From assembly GCA_933207985.1 (NCBI GenBank), contig OW240915.1, positions 265,813,360 to 265,877,359 of the forward strand: a stretch of DNA of 64,000 bases, given 5' to 3'. Numbering within the stretch: position 1 is the first letter of the stretch; each line of letters opens with the position of its first letter. The translations under genes were made by a program, and so were the position numbers. The stretch is from Pelobates cultripes. Its lineage: Eukaryota > Chordata > Amphibia > Anura > Pelobatidae. Of the stretch, positions 1 through 11,837 are shown in pieces. The notes beneath the pieces were generated by a model. It saw only the letters and a program-made list of their open reading frames with translations. It did not search any database and was not told where the DNA came from.

Positions 1-3000
1 AGCTGTAAGTTTCAAATCAGATGGTACACGGCACCCTGAGAATAATCTAGTACAATAAAAACATTTCATCCTGTGCAGTAGTAAAATGTATGTGTTAAAA
101 TATATATTTTCCTTATGTTCTTAATTTAATTTACAGAGTATCCAGGCCCAAGTAATAATAAAAGGAAATCATGGACAGAAATGCAAAAATAATATAATTT
201 TTTTTAGCCACTGTGCTTTGTTCATACTCAGCGAGTAAAAGTGTTAAATATTACATAAGTTGGGAGACTACTTGTTTAGCTATCTTCACTGAACACTTAT
301 GCCACATGCCTCACATAGGCAATCATAATAACATGGAATTTTGCTGTATCAGTGATATCCTATTGTATTAGCTTAATAATTTAACCCATGGACTAACATT
401 GACATTTCAAACGATTAATAAATCAAGCCTTGTTTCTGAATAACTACCATTTGAAAATTACTGTAAAAACTCATGTTTGTTGGAAATGACACATAGAAAA
501 ATTTTCTGAGGTCATCTCACTGAACATTTTGACCATGTACCATGATCAAAAAACCCTCAAAAATCTAGATTGATTATATTTAGTCAAATCTTTATGTCCC
601 TATCCAAGCATTTACGCACAAAGGTAAATATTGTTAAGACAGATCAATCTGGTATTAAACTTAAAGGAGGGTCCTACACTTTCCTTAATAAGTTACACCT
701 CCCATAGCTGTCACACTGAACCATTATATAGACAATGTTTTATTAAACAATATGTAGCCAATCTTCAGATTCTCAACGCCAAAATGCCCATAGTTATTTG
801 TTTCATGCTGGTACAGAAATGCAACATTTGTCATGTATACCTAAGGTGCCAAAGATTCTGATTGTTTTGTTTTTTTTCATTTATTTGCACAATGTTCCAC
901 ATCATTGAAATAAAAATGTATGCAGAGAAATGTTGAGATTTTGATTGATTCTTAAATTAATTTTTAACCTAGAACAGCATCAGAGAAAGGCATGTGTGCA
1001 AATATATTATTTAAATGCCCAACAGATGTGGAGAGAAAGCTCATTTGTATGTAGGTCATCTCTTGGTTCTAAAATTATAGTCGCTGGAACCACTAGAATT
1101 TTACCATTCGTAAAATCCATTAATGTGTTAAGGCCATTATCTGTGAATCTGAATATACAATTTAATGCACAGTCTTTTCCAATTTAAATTAAAATATAGA
1201 ACATATCTGAAGAAAATAAAGGTGAGCTGTTTAAGACAAACGTCTACACAATAGTAAAAATATTGCGGTCTGTACAGTGAAGCAACTAAAAAAGCATATC
1301 TGGACTGCTGAATGTTTTTCAACTGGTTTTACCTAAATGTTCCAAAGTGGTTGTTAGTTCTTCCTGCAATTTGCTTTCTAGTGTTAAATCCATCAGCTTT
1401 TGCAATATTGCATTTTTCTCCTGTAATTAAATAATGATTTGTCATGTGTTGCATTCAATCCTGCACTTATTTTAAAGATATGATGAGCCTCTGAATAAGG
1501 AGACTTTAATACATCACTAGACACTAATTGGTATGATGATGGATTTAGTCTAATTCTGATGGAGAATTTTAGGTTTGTGTATACTTAGGAACACATAAAA
1601 ATTTAGCTTTCGACAGTGCTTGCTGACAAATTACCCTTCAAGTCCATATCACGTTTCCAATAGAACTTGGAAGGTAATATATATGACTATTATGGGACAG
1701 TAATGGGAGCAAAACTCGTACATGTCCTTTAAAAGCAAGATTGACAAAGATGTTAAAGGCTCCTGTTTTTTTTACCTTTAAACTCAGCTATTATGTTACA
1801 AATTGGAAAATGATTGAGAGCTGTAATATATATCCATATAGAAAGTGTCACACCCCCTCCACTGTTACACTATAGACATTCTGGGGCAAGAATGACAGAG
1901 GAGTATCAACAATGTGTTGCTCCCATATCCTAGCCTGATCAATTTCGGTTTCACAATTTAAAAGATTGCTTCAAAAAACTAAAAAAACTTTTTAAACGTG
2001 CACATTCTCAACAATGAAACAAGAACAATAAGCACATTTGCAGTGAGTACTTTAAAAAAAAAGGGGGGCAGATGAAAATATTTTAAACTTTATTCATTCA
2101 TGTCAGAAAGCACATAACAAGATACACAACAGAAAAGTTTCATAAAAAGAATGTGATTTCTGCTTCTAAAAGCACATTCATAGTTATAGTTTTTTTTTTT
2201 TAACAGTCATAGTTAAAATAAAATTGAAAACAAATATTTCAAACTTTCCATCAATCTACAATAAAATAATACACAATTGCACAGCTTTTTTGTGAGGTCG
2301 GGAAATTGTTATATTTATATGTAAATTTAGACTGACAGCATGGTATCAGGAGAAGAGAAAACAACTCATTCATCAAAGTGTTACTCCTGAAATGAAGACA
2401 CGTTATTTTGTATGTGATGCCAACATGTTTCTAAACACACAGAAATCACTTTTCCCCCATAGTAACTAATGAATCACATTGGCCAAGGTACTGAATAAAA
2501 GAACGAGCTAGCGAAACAAGTACGAATGTCTGATATTTGTTCAACAAGGCTCAGTGCAATTGTAATGTAATGTTATATTAGGCAGCAATTCTGTTAACAA
2601 ATAAAAATATCTACAAAATTATCATAAGGAAGCTGGGATTTCTCTTATAAACACAAGCTATAGCATACGGATCTTTTAGCAAGCTGATATATTAGTTGTA
2701 TAACATATAGCAGCAGCGTGTTCTAGTCTATTAAGCATTTTGCAAAGCTGAAAAATGCATAATCTTTCTGAAATGGAAAAGTATGTCTGTGTTTATTTAA
2801 ACAAAAAAATCAATTGCAAGCTAGTAAACGAGAATGGCTAATGATTTTATATTTGATTAGTACACAATATGAGTTATGGATCTTAAAACAACAATAAAAC
2901 GTGTAACATACACTTGTAACAGGTAACATGTAACTTACAGTTTTACGGTGAGGTTTAAAAAAAAAAAATCTCTAATACAAGACACTAAATGGTTTATTCT

Positions 3001-3225
3001 CTAAACACTCAAATGTAGTGAATTAAAACACAAATTGCAATATTAAGGCAAAAATAGGTGACTTGAAGACATTCTCACAGCTTTGATATTTTAGAGGAAA
3101 TTGTGCAAACTGGATTTTGTTCTCAGTGTGAATAAAAGAATCATGGGAGATATAATTTGATACTGTTTTTCCAGGAGGATTGGTTGATATCCATCAAAGT
3201 ATCTCAAGTAATTTTGCCAGACTTA
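1..3225. other. AT-rich sequence downstream of ASPH, no gene recognised
   Basis: About 3.2 kb of AT-rich single-copy-looking sequence. The open frames here are short, match no family I know, and lack splice or codon-bias support. It could include distal 3' UTR or intergenic DNA. Confidence 0.5.
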
Positions 3226-3665
3226 CTATAACTCAAGGAACAAACCATGCACCATAACCACTACATATCACTGATGTGATTATGGCTCCTGGAGATCCCT
3301 GGCATCCACCCTATTGTAAGCAGTCAAACCAGTCTTTAAACATTTGACCTCTTATCTGGGTTCTGCTGGATGACACTCACCTACCACTACTAAAGCCAAA
3401 GAGACAGAATTTTCTAAGCAGGAACTCTCACTGGCTGAGAGTGAAAGCTGATCACTCTCATCCAATGTGCCATGCCCTGCACTGCAGGTCTTTGCTCAGG
3501 AGACCTAATGGACATTTCTGCTTAGGAGCTTTTGGCTGTCTTTGGCGCAAGTAGTGGAGGCATTCAACATGTTTTAAATTACTTAAAATGGGATGCACAA
3601 GGGCAGACTGGCACACCAGTGAGCTGAAGTGGTTATGGTGCTTTGAGTGTTCGTTTAACAGCATT
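3226..3665. mobile_element. Old, degenerate TTAA MITE
   Basis: Diverged matches to the foldback ends of the TTAA family: ACCATAACCACTACATATC near 3250, and AGTGGTTATGGTGCTTTGAG then TGTTCGTTTAA near 3629-3658. The interior resembles no gene. Ends are approximate; this is an old copy or a pair of copies. Confidence 0.45.
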
Positions 3666-4828
3666 GGTGTGATGACAGGATTTGGAGGCCAACTTGAGGC
3701 TAAGAACACTATGTCAATATAAAGGTAACATGCATGTTAAAAAAGTACACTAGATTTTTATTATTCAAGAACAGGTTCTTTCAATCATAATGATTTCATA
3801 TTCTGTTATCTTATTTGTACAGTAGTGTTTACACAGTCTCGTGTTATGTAAACCCAATTATTCCCCTTTAAGAGGTTTTTCTAAAACTCATCAAATCACA
3901 TACTCAGCTTGGTTTATTAGCCTCTATGTCATAATTCTAACATTCTTTTATTAAAATAATTTGAAAATCTTTACTGGTTTGCTTTATGTGTAATTTCCAT
4001 GTCTCTTCCAAATAGGTACAACTTCAGTTAAAGTTAACGGGAACCCTCAACAGAATAGAGGTTTTAAAACCTCACAATGACCAATTAATGGGATTATATT
4101 CTTCATTGTTGAAGAATACCAAGACTTGATTAATATAGGTAACACTTCACGACTATAAAACAATGCATATACATTTAACAGTAAAATAAATGTATACACA
4201 TTAGTATCAGTACATTACAATTATAAATATGATACTGCATGTGACGGGCCCGCTGGCACTTCGACCGAGTACCTCCGTCAATCGATGCTCCTAGTGGTTG
4301 CCGAGGAATCCAAGCACTCCAACTGACACCATCAGCACTGCAGACTTATCCCATCCCCCAAGCATGAGCCAAGGCTTCAAGAAAGGGTCAAGCAGGTCTG
4401 TTTAATGAGCACACAAAAGCAACAGCACTCATGCAGCAAAACAACTCCTCCTCAGAGGAAAACAAAATGACAGTTAAAAGGGTCAGACAGAGTTTGGAAA
4501 TTGCAGAACTGTGCCAGTACCATTTAAAGGGCCAGAACAGTCTTTTAAACCACCAATAAGTCCAAATGGTGTTTCTAACTGGCACAATCTCCCAGGGGCC
4601 ATAGTCATACGGCAAGTGGCTGGTCAGTGGCGTACATAACAGGGTCGCAGGGGTCGCGACTGCGACCGGGCCCGGCCCACCAGGGGGCCCGGCCGCCCCT
4701 GCGACCCTGTATGTACGCCCAGGGCCAGCCTCTTCCCCTGGGGGGCCCAGGAGCCGACCACCCCAGGGCCCCCCTGAGGCTGGCCCCGCTGACAACGGAT
4801 GGCCGGTCGGGCAGGCAGGCGGGCGCAC

Positions 4829-4974
4829 GAGGGAGCACTCAGTGCTTCCTCTTCAGCTCCCTCGCGCACCGCACTGATGCCGGAGCCGGAAGATGACGTC
4901 ATCTTCCGGCTCCGGCATCCCTACGCGGCGCGCGAGGGAGCTGAAGAGGAAGCAGTGAGTGCTCCCTCGCGCGC
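4829..4974. repeat. Long GC-rich inverted repeat centred on TGACGTCA
   Basis: The inner 44 bp (4876-4919) is a perfect palindrome around TGACGTCA at 4894-4901. Outer arms GAGGGAGCACTCAGTGCTTC and GAAGCAGTGAGTGCTCCCTC pair across it. The same structure recurs in three other hAT elements in this window. Confidence 0.85.
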
Positions 4975-5097
4975 CCGCCCGACCGGCCACCTGCCCGCCC
5001 AGGAGCCCAGCAGCACCACTGGACCCCAGGGAATCCCCCCAGCACTCCAAAAGGTAAGGAGGCTGGGGGGATTACATTAAAAACATTTTTTTTAAAA

Positions 5098-5508
5098 TCA
5101 TGTGTGTGTGTTAGTGTGAGTGAGTGTTAGTGTGTGTGAGTGTTAGTGTGTCTGCTAGTGAGTGTTAGGGTGAGTGTTAGTGTGTGTTAGTGTGAGTGAG
5201 TGTTAGTGTGTGAGAGTGTTAGAGTGAGTGTTAGTGTGTCTGCTAGTGAGTGTTAGTGTGAGTGTTAGTGTGTTAGTGTGTGTGTCTGCTAGTGAGTGTC
5301 AGTGAGTGTGTTACTGTGTGTGTCTTACTGAGTGTGTGTGTGTTAGTGAGTCTGTTTGATGTCTGTTAGTGAGTGTGTGTTTGTCAATGAGAGTGTATGT
5401 TTTGTAAGTGAGTGTGTATGTATGTCTGTCGCTGACTGTGTCTCTGTCAGTAAATGTGTGTGTCTGTTAGCTAGTGTGTATGCGCCTGTAAGTGTGTGTG
5501 TGTCTTCA
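5098..5508 (+). repeat. (TG)n-type imperfect tandem repeat
   Basis: Irregular TGTG/TTAGTGAG units such as GTGTTAGTGTGAGTG, lying inside the hAT element directly after the GGTAAGGAGG module. Confidence 0.9.
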
Positions 5509-5820
5509 GCACTTACCTTTCTCCAGCGCCGGACTCCCTTGGCGCTGAGGATCCCTCAGCCTCTCAGCTCCGAATGCGACCGCGCACGCATTCAAACCCC
5601 ATAGGAAAGCATTACTCAATGCTTTCCTATGGACGTTCAGTGTGCTCCTCTAGCGGCTGTCAGTGAGACAGCCACTAGAGGCTGGATTAACCCTCAGTGA
5701 AACATAGCAGTTTCTCTGAAACTGCTATGTTTTCAGCTGCAGGGTTAAAACTAGAGGGACCTGACACCCAGACAACTTCATTGAGCTGATGTGATCTGGG
5801 TGTCTGTAGTGGTCCTTTAA
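5509..5820. mobile_element. Truncated TTAA MITE
   Basis: Right-hand part of the element that follows it: ACTTACCTTTCTCCAGCGCC, then the GGAAAGCATT..AATGCTTTCC hairpin, the CTCTAGCGGCTGTCA hairpin, the GAAACTGCTATGTT block and GTGGTCCTTTAA. It shares its terminal TTAA at 5817-5820 with the next copy. Confidence 0.7.
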
Positions 5821-6272
5821 AGGACCACTATAGTGCCAGGAAAACATACTCGTTTTCCTGGCACTATAGTGCCCTCCCGCCCGGCTCTGGAAAGGGGTAA
5901 AACTTACCTTTTTCCAGCGCTGGGCGGAGAGCTCTCCTCCTCCGATTCTCATCCCCGTCGGCTGTATGCGCACGCACGGCAAGAGCTGCGCGCGCATTCA
6001 GCCGGTCACATAGGAAAGCATTCATAATGCTTTCCTATGGACGCTGGCGTGCTCTCACTGTGAAAATCACAATGAGAAGCACGCAAGCGCCTCTAGCGGC
6101 TGTCAATGGGACAGCCACTAGAGGAAATAGGGAAGGCTTAACCCATTCATCAACACAGCAGTTTCTCTGAAACTGCTATGTTTATGAAAAAATGGGTTAA
6201 CCCTAGCTGGACCTGGCACCCAGACCACTTCATTAAGCTGAAGTGGTCTGGGTGCCTAGAGTGGTCCTTTAA
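5817..6272. mobile_element. Full-length TTAA MITE (piggyBac-like)
   Basis: Bounded by TTAA, with ends TTAAAGGACCACTATAGTGC and AGAGTGGTCCTTTAA. Each end is itself a foldback (GCCAGGAAAACA..GTTTTCCTGGC; CAGACCACTTCA..TGAAGTGGTCTG). Internal hairpins include GGAAAGCATTCATAATGCTT. It has no coding capacity. The TTAA site suggests mobilisation by a piggyBac-type transposase (inference). Confidence 0.8.
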
Positions 6273-6748
6273 GTGTGTGTGCATCTGCATGCACTGGCGT
6301 ACATACCGCGGTCGCAGGGGTCGCAGCCCTGTAACCCCTGCGACCAGGTGCCCACCGCCATGTGTTGCGGCCCGGCCCGCGCGCGGGGGGGGGCCACGGA
6401 TCAATTTTCGCACCGGGGCCCCATGGGTCATGTGTACGCCACTGTGGCTGGTAATTAGTCCTCTCCAGGCACAAGTGGTGAAGGGCACTTCGTCACACAG
6501 CATAACATTAATAGAAGTATGTTTAGCGTTTATATACGTGCACAAAAGATGTAGTGACAATTAAAGTAGTAATATCATACAAACAAAATATATTATAAAA
6601 CAATTCACATATCTTAGCCAGTCCTCATATAAAGTCATACAAGCAATATTTAAAGAAACAGTGTTTTGTTTGTGAACAGCTAAACATATTGTAAGCAAAA
6701 ATAGTTTTTTAAAAATTTGTCTTCAATACTAAAATTTCTCTTTCTCAG

Positions 6749-7235
6749 TTAAAGGACCACTATAGTGCCAGGAAAACATACTAGTTTTCCTGGCACTATA
6801 CTGCCCTGAGGGTGCCCCCACCCTCAGGGTCCCCCTCCCGCCCAGCTCTGGGGAGAGGAAAGGGTTAAAACTTACCTTTTCTCCCGCGCCGGGCGGGGAG
6901 CTCTCCGCCTCCGATCCTCCTCCACTCCTCCCTTTCGGCAGAATGCTGCGCGCACATTCAGCCGGTCTCATAGGAAAGCATTTACAATGCTTTCCTATGG
7001 ACGCTTGCGTGTTCTCATTGTGATTTTAACAGTGAGAATCACGCAAGCGCCTCTAGCGGCTGTCAATGAGACAGCCACTAGAGGCTCTGAGGGCTGGATT
7101 AACCCATTTATAAACATAGCAGTTTCTCTGAAACTGCTATGTTTATAAAAAAAAAAGGGTTAATCCTAGAGGGACCTGGCACCCAGACCACTTCATTATG
7201 CTGAAGTGGTCTGGGTGCCTAGAGTGGTCCTTTAA
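6749..7235. mobile_element. Full-length TTAA MITE
   Basis: A close relative of the 5817-6272 copy with the same termini and internal hairpins. It is 487 bp, longer because of a CCCTCAGGGTGCCC-type insert near 6806-6830. TTAA stands at both ends. Confidence 0.8.
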
Positions 7236-7517
7236 CTAGAAATTGTCTGCAAGATCCTTCCCTATCCAGCTCCTATTTAGCATCAGATTCACATATAAAT
7301 AAGTGTGATGACATAATAGATGGTTGTGATGCAAGTGTAGGTGTGCTGTGATGTCATCAGCCCAACGTGCTTTTGCATGTTAACATCAGATGTCTTGTCA
7401 TCATGCATATCTGCAAACAATTCTATAGTAATACATTTAAAAAAAATCCAGTGCTTCGTTCACTGGCTGATGAATAGGCTTGATGCTTTACTTGAGATCC
7501 ATGATTAAGAGGAAAAA

Positions 7518-7826
7518 TTAAAGGAACACTGATACTGCCTTTTTACCATCTCAATATAAGTGATGTTATTTTATACATCTCTTTTTAAAAATTCATGTTT
7601 ATTAATTTTAATTTTTTTTAAGAAAATCAGGCGATTTTGAAAAGTAAAAACAATTGCTAAATTGTGAGCACTGAATCCGGTAACTGACAATCCAATTAAA
7701 AGTGCCCAGAGGTGGCTGTCAGAAATGGGGAGTGGGAAAGGTGGGCAACTGATCACAATCTCAATATGCATGAATGTATTATAAACATTGTATTACAATA
7801 TTAAAATGATGACAGTGTCCCATTAA
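7518..7826. mobile_element. TTAA MITE, different subfamily
   Basis: Starts TTAAAGGAACACTGATACTG and ends CAGTGTCCCATTAA, with TTAA at both ends. The interior is AT-rich and unlike the other copies. Confidence 0.55.
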
Positions 7827-8376
7827 GTTTAAAATAAAAGGCTGACATTTTTTTACATTACTACTTGAATGACTTTTACATTGTCATTCAAGCAATACTG
7901 TATATCGAACAAAGAAATGTTTGACCTCGATTCATATGCCAGAGCTTTTATAGTATAATGTCCTAAAACATACCCATATTATATAATTAGCCATTTAATC
8001 CCAACACAAAAAGTAAGAAATTGTTAAATTTAAACCCCTTAAATAGACACTGTTTGATAGGAGAAAAACATATTTTTATGTTGCCATAGTGACACACCTT
8101 TTTCAATGTTTACTGACACGGAATATACAATTATAGCTGATAAAGTGAAAGCAAGTTAGAAGGAATTTGTGTATGTTTGAAAGTACGGGAGGTTTAAGGC
8201 CAATGTCATGAGAAGATATAAAAATAAATCTTATTCCTGTTCATCTTTCATGAAGAAGGATACATTGATTGGGTGATGTTAAATAAACTGGACATTAAAT
8301 TCTAGCACACAGACGTAAAGGCCCCAGAATGTAATATTTTTATGTTTGTTTTGCCTACTATAGAGTAAGGCGTAAG

Positions 8377-9241
8377 CAGGGGCATACCTAGAGTATTTGG
8401 CACCCGGGGCAAATCCTGTAATTGGCACACCCCCCCCCAGAGTTTTTTATGGTTTTTATATATATATATATATATACATTCACAATCTGCTGCATGGCCT
8501 CCCCCCCTTCTACCAAACCCCCTGTCCCCCTTCAAAAATCCCTGCCCCCCAAAAAAGCACCTGCCAAACTATACAAAGCCCTGCCCCCCTTCCAAACCCC
8601 TGATCCCACTCTCTACATACCCCTGTCTCCACTCTCTACAAACCCCTGTTCTCCCACAAAACTCCTGCCTGTCACCAGAAAATCCCTGCCACCCCTTTCA
8701 AACTCCTGCTCACCCCTACAAACCCCTGCTCCCCCCTACAAACCCCTGCCACGTCCAACAAAACCCATGGCTCCTCTACAAACTCCTGCCCATTTCTACA
8801 AACTCCTGCCACTCTCCCAGAAAACCCCTGCTCCCCCCTACAAACCCCTGCCACACCCAATAAAACCCACGGCTCTTCTACAAACCCCTGCCACCCTCCA
8901 GAAAACCTCTTCCACCCCCTATAAATCCCTGCTCTCCCCTACAAACCCCTGGCACCCACAACAAAACCCCAAATCCCTGCCACCCCTACAAATCACTGCT
9001 CCCCCCTACAAATCACCTGTTCCATTAATTTACACCCATAAAAAAAAAAAGCAGACACAATTAATGACAGGTACTGCCGCCGCCCTCTCCACCCCCCCAA
9101 TGCCTGATGCTGTGTGATGAGTGTGAAGGCAGACTGGCGGAGTACGTCCACATGGCCTCCGCCCTTCTTCTCCTTCACACAATTATGTTGTGCTGCTCGG
9201 TCGCAGCTGAATGGCACCCCCTGCCGGTTAGTACGCCACTG
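8377..9241. mobile_element. Non-autonomous hAT element carrying a C-rich minisatellite
   Basis: Begins CAGGGGCATACCTAG and ends TTAGTACGCCACTG. A perfect 8-bp target duplication GGCGTAAG occurs at 8369-8376 and 9242-9249. It has no coding capacity; the 231-codon open frame at 8422 is the minisatellite read as a Pro-rich peptide. Confidence 0.85.
8500..9015 (+). repeat. C-rich minisatellite
   Basis: Degenerate units of about 18-21 bp, typified by CTACAAACCCCTGCCCCC, repeated some 25 times. Strongly strand-asymmetric, with almost no G on the plus strand. Confidence 0.85.
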
Positions 9242-9851
9242 GGCGTAAGTGTCCTTTTTAGGCAAGGTTTATAACAAGTTTTGCTGCTGTTGGTTGCTCT
9301 TGCAATTATAGACTCCAAATGGATAAAGTATCATATAATGTTCTGGACAAAGCAAGTAGTTTACTGGGTGTACACAATATATTAAAAGCTTTTTTTTTTT
9401 TATATATAAACAAGTGATAACAAACAATATTCAAGTCCATGCAGTAGATGAAGCTTGTAAGATGTAAGAATCACTGGGACTTATAATCTTTTAAACTATA
9501 AAATAAAACAGGATTTTATGTACCTGCAATTATGCCCACATACCTTATGACTGGTTTGTTAGGCAAAAATATATTTAATATACAATACTCAAATGGCACT
9601 CTGTGTTAAAGGCATATTCACATCATACCACAGAATTGTGCAAATTACTGTTTAATAGAAGAGGACTAAACACAGTATGAAAGTTGCTGGCACTAGGTTT
9701 TATACATGATTTAATAGAATGTAACAAATGTAAACCCACCCAAAAAATGTCATATGAAATTCTACATTCCACATAAAAAATGTAACATGAAACAGAAAAT
9801 ACTGCACTCACTACTTCCATTATTCCACAAACACCAGCCATTCTAGAAATA

Positions 9852-10194
9852 TTAAAGGACCACTATAGTCACCCAGACCACTTCAGCTCAATGAAGTGGT
9901 CTGGGTGCCAGGTCCCCCAGGTTTTAACCCTTCAGATGTAAATATAGCAGTTTCAAATAAACTGCTATGTTTACATTGCAGGGTTAATCCAGCCTCCTAT
10001 GGACTGTTTGAAGGCATGTGCATTCCGCTCCACTCGGGGGCTGACGTCGGCAGGGAGGAGAGGTCACCAGCGCTGGATTAATGTAAGTAACTGAAGGGGT
10101 TGTAATCCCTTCACCGCAAAGGGAGGGGGGCTCTGAGGATGCTATAGTGTCAGGAAAACGAGTTTGTTTTACTGACACTATAGTGATCCTTTAA
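9852..10194. mobile_element. TTAA MITE
   Basis: Starts TTAAAGGACCACTATAGTCA and ends CTATAGTGATCCTTTAA with TTAA at both ends. Foldback CCAGACCACTTCA..TGAAGTGGTCTGG lies at the left end and ATAGTGTCAG..CTGACACTAT at the right. It carries AATGTAAGTAACTG near 10080. Confidence 0.75.
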
Positions 10195-11407
10195 AGGGTT
10201 ATTTTACTAAAGTAAGAATTCAAAGAGAATTTCACATTTAAAGCCAGAAAGCATAGCTCACTTGGAGAATATTTCTAGTTTGACAATTTTGACCTCAAAT
10301 TTGAAACATACTTTGAATTCTGTATATGGTGAGGTATTTAGCAGTAAAGCTGGGGGTTTCTAGAGTGACTCGAGTGGTGTCTACAACCTTCTATACGTCT
10401 TATTATTAAAGAATTGTGAAAAATCAAAGTCTTGCTAAGTAGTACAAAATTACGCTAATTAATATGGCAGGTCTGAAAAAAGAAATCTGTTGGGTTTTTT
10501 TTTAATATACGCAGCACAAAATAAACAGTTTGTAGTAAGAAACAAAATAAGAAAGCTACTCACAAAGTCTATACATACAATGGAGGAAAACACAACATGT
10601 ATAATAAAGGTTGTTAAACATATTTTTCCCATATGTATGATATATGTCCTCCTGATTAGTTAGTAGGATGGCACTGAGATAGGAAAAGTAAACACTATAC
10701 AGGTTAGAACTGATTTTAATGTATACCTTCCAAACACATTTTCATAGCCACTAGGTAAGTGTGGTCACCATAATTTGGAGGAATGAAATATTAAATCAAG
10801 CAACGTTGATCATTATAAAGCAAAACAGTTAAATAAAAATATTTAATCAGTGCAGTTTTTTTTTTTTTTTTGCGTGGGAAATATAGTGGTTGCATTTAAT
10901 TCTTACATAAAAAATATATTTTTTAACAAGTATGAAAAAATATTACGCTGCTTAATTTTATCTATAGTTTTTGTTATTAATATAAGTGACTTCAAATAAC
11001 AGTCCATTCAAAAATATATCTGCAAATGGAATCTTGGCACTTTCTACATTATAGGGTAAACCTTAGATCCAGAGCAGCTGTTGTAACAGATTTCCCATAA
11101 TTCTCAGCTATAATCTGACCAGCAGTGAATTATGGAAAATGCAGTCCACAAACAGTGGATGGGCTTTGATTTACCTCCAAACAAACAAACAAACAAACAT
11201 CAGAGCCTTTATCTAGGGTACTAACCAGTACCAAATACCAGCAGCTATGTCAAAATCACAGTGAATAGTATAGCAGAGTACCAGATCCTTTTCCACAGTA
11301 TAGAAAATTACTGGAAAGTTTAATGAAAAAATGGCCTGTGGTTATTTATAGATCTGAATTCCTTCATGGGTTTTGACTTAATTATTGTGAAATAACTTTT
11401 TCTCTAT
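10195..11407 (-). other. ASPH: Probable ASPH 3' UTR, end not defined
   Basis: AT-rich, non-repetitive sequence directly after the ASPH stop codon. The true polyadenylation site cannot be chosen from sequence alone. On the minus strand an ATTAAA lies at 11319-11324, only about 85 nt after the stop, and other A-rich candidates follow. A short (ACAA)n run sits near 11182-11199. No other coding signal is seen. Confidence 0.4.
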
Positions 11408-11558
11408 CTAAATAGCAGGAAGGGTCTGTCGTTGATGTGGTGTAAGATCTGGGTGCCAAACATCCACTATAAATATTAACCGGTAAGAATTGGCATCCTG
11501 CCACACTTCGTGTTCAAATGAATCATCGAAGATCAACACTTTGCCTTCGTACCAGGTC
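11408..11558 (-). CDS. ASPH: ASPH terminal coding exon with stop codon
   Basis: Codes for TWYEGKVLIFDDSFEHEVWQ, DANSYRLIFIVDVWHPDLTP, HQRQTLPAI and TAG. FEH holds the second iron ligand (human His725), the preceding Asp matches Asp721, and the Arg of SYRLIF matches Arg735, which binds the 2-oxoglutarate carboxylate. The exon is 151 nt, entering in phase 2, with acceptor TTTCAG. The C-terminus LPAI matches human exactly. ASPH is a type II ER membrane protein that beta-hydroxylates Asp or Asn in EGF-like domains of secretory proteins. The intron before this exon is 13.5 kb. Confidence 0.97.
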
Positions 11559-11837
11559 CTGAAAAATAAAAAATGCAATTAGTTTAAACAGACTGAGATT
11601 AAATATTTGTGAACTTGTTACTTGTTATATTACACATGACAGAAGCCCCTGTATCCCTGAAGGGTCTTGGAGGCCAGCCTCCTGCACACAGACTATGAGC
11701 CCTGTCCAATGACACTCTGTGACAGATAGATATTTAGCCATCACTAGGTGGAACTTTAAAGTACTGTTGTTTGGGATGGGTACTTCCGATCCAGGTGTTT
11801 TTTAGACAGTGTGTGGCTGAGATGTATGGTTTGTGAG

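Larger units (their letters stand above)
4625..6444 (+). mobile_element. Non-autonomous hAT element with CRE-centred palindrome, nested MITEs inside
   Basis: Begins CAGTGGCGTACATA and ends GTGTACGCCACTG. A perfect 8-bp target duplication TGGCTGGT flanks it at 4617-4624 and 6445-6452. Inside, in order: a GC-rich arm, a long inverted repeat centred on TGACGTCA at 4894-4901, an AAAAGGTAAGGAGG module, a (TG)n tract, then two TTAA MITEs. A second, internal terminus-like CACTGGCGTACATACC occurs at 6291. No transposase is encoded. Confidence 0.85.
4240..6497 (-). mobile_element. Solo LTR-like sequence split by a hAT element
   Basis: Starts TGTGACGGGCC and ends CGTCACA, an inverted terminal TG..CA pair as expected of an LTR. 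Removing the 1.8-kb hAT insertion and one target-site copy leaves about 430 bp. Flanking pentamers CTGCA and CAGCA differ at one base, consistent with an aged 5-bp target duplication. By resemblance to frog Gypsy-type LTRs I read it on the minus strand. No internal gag or pol sequence is present. Confidence 0.5.

Noticed and set aside
631..1322. Short open frames at the left edge as possible exons of a neighbouring gene.
   Set aside because: No homology, no splice sites in a consistent phase, and AT-rich composition; not supported.
4388..5080. Overlapping open frames on both strands in GC-rich DNA.
   Set aside because: They follow the inverted repeat of a hAT element; GC-rich palindromic DNA gives open frames by chance.
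8422..9117. 231-codon Pro-rich open frame resembling an extensin or collagen.
   Set aside because: It is a C-rich minisatellite within a transposon and shows no conservation pattern expected of protein repeats.
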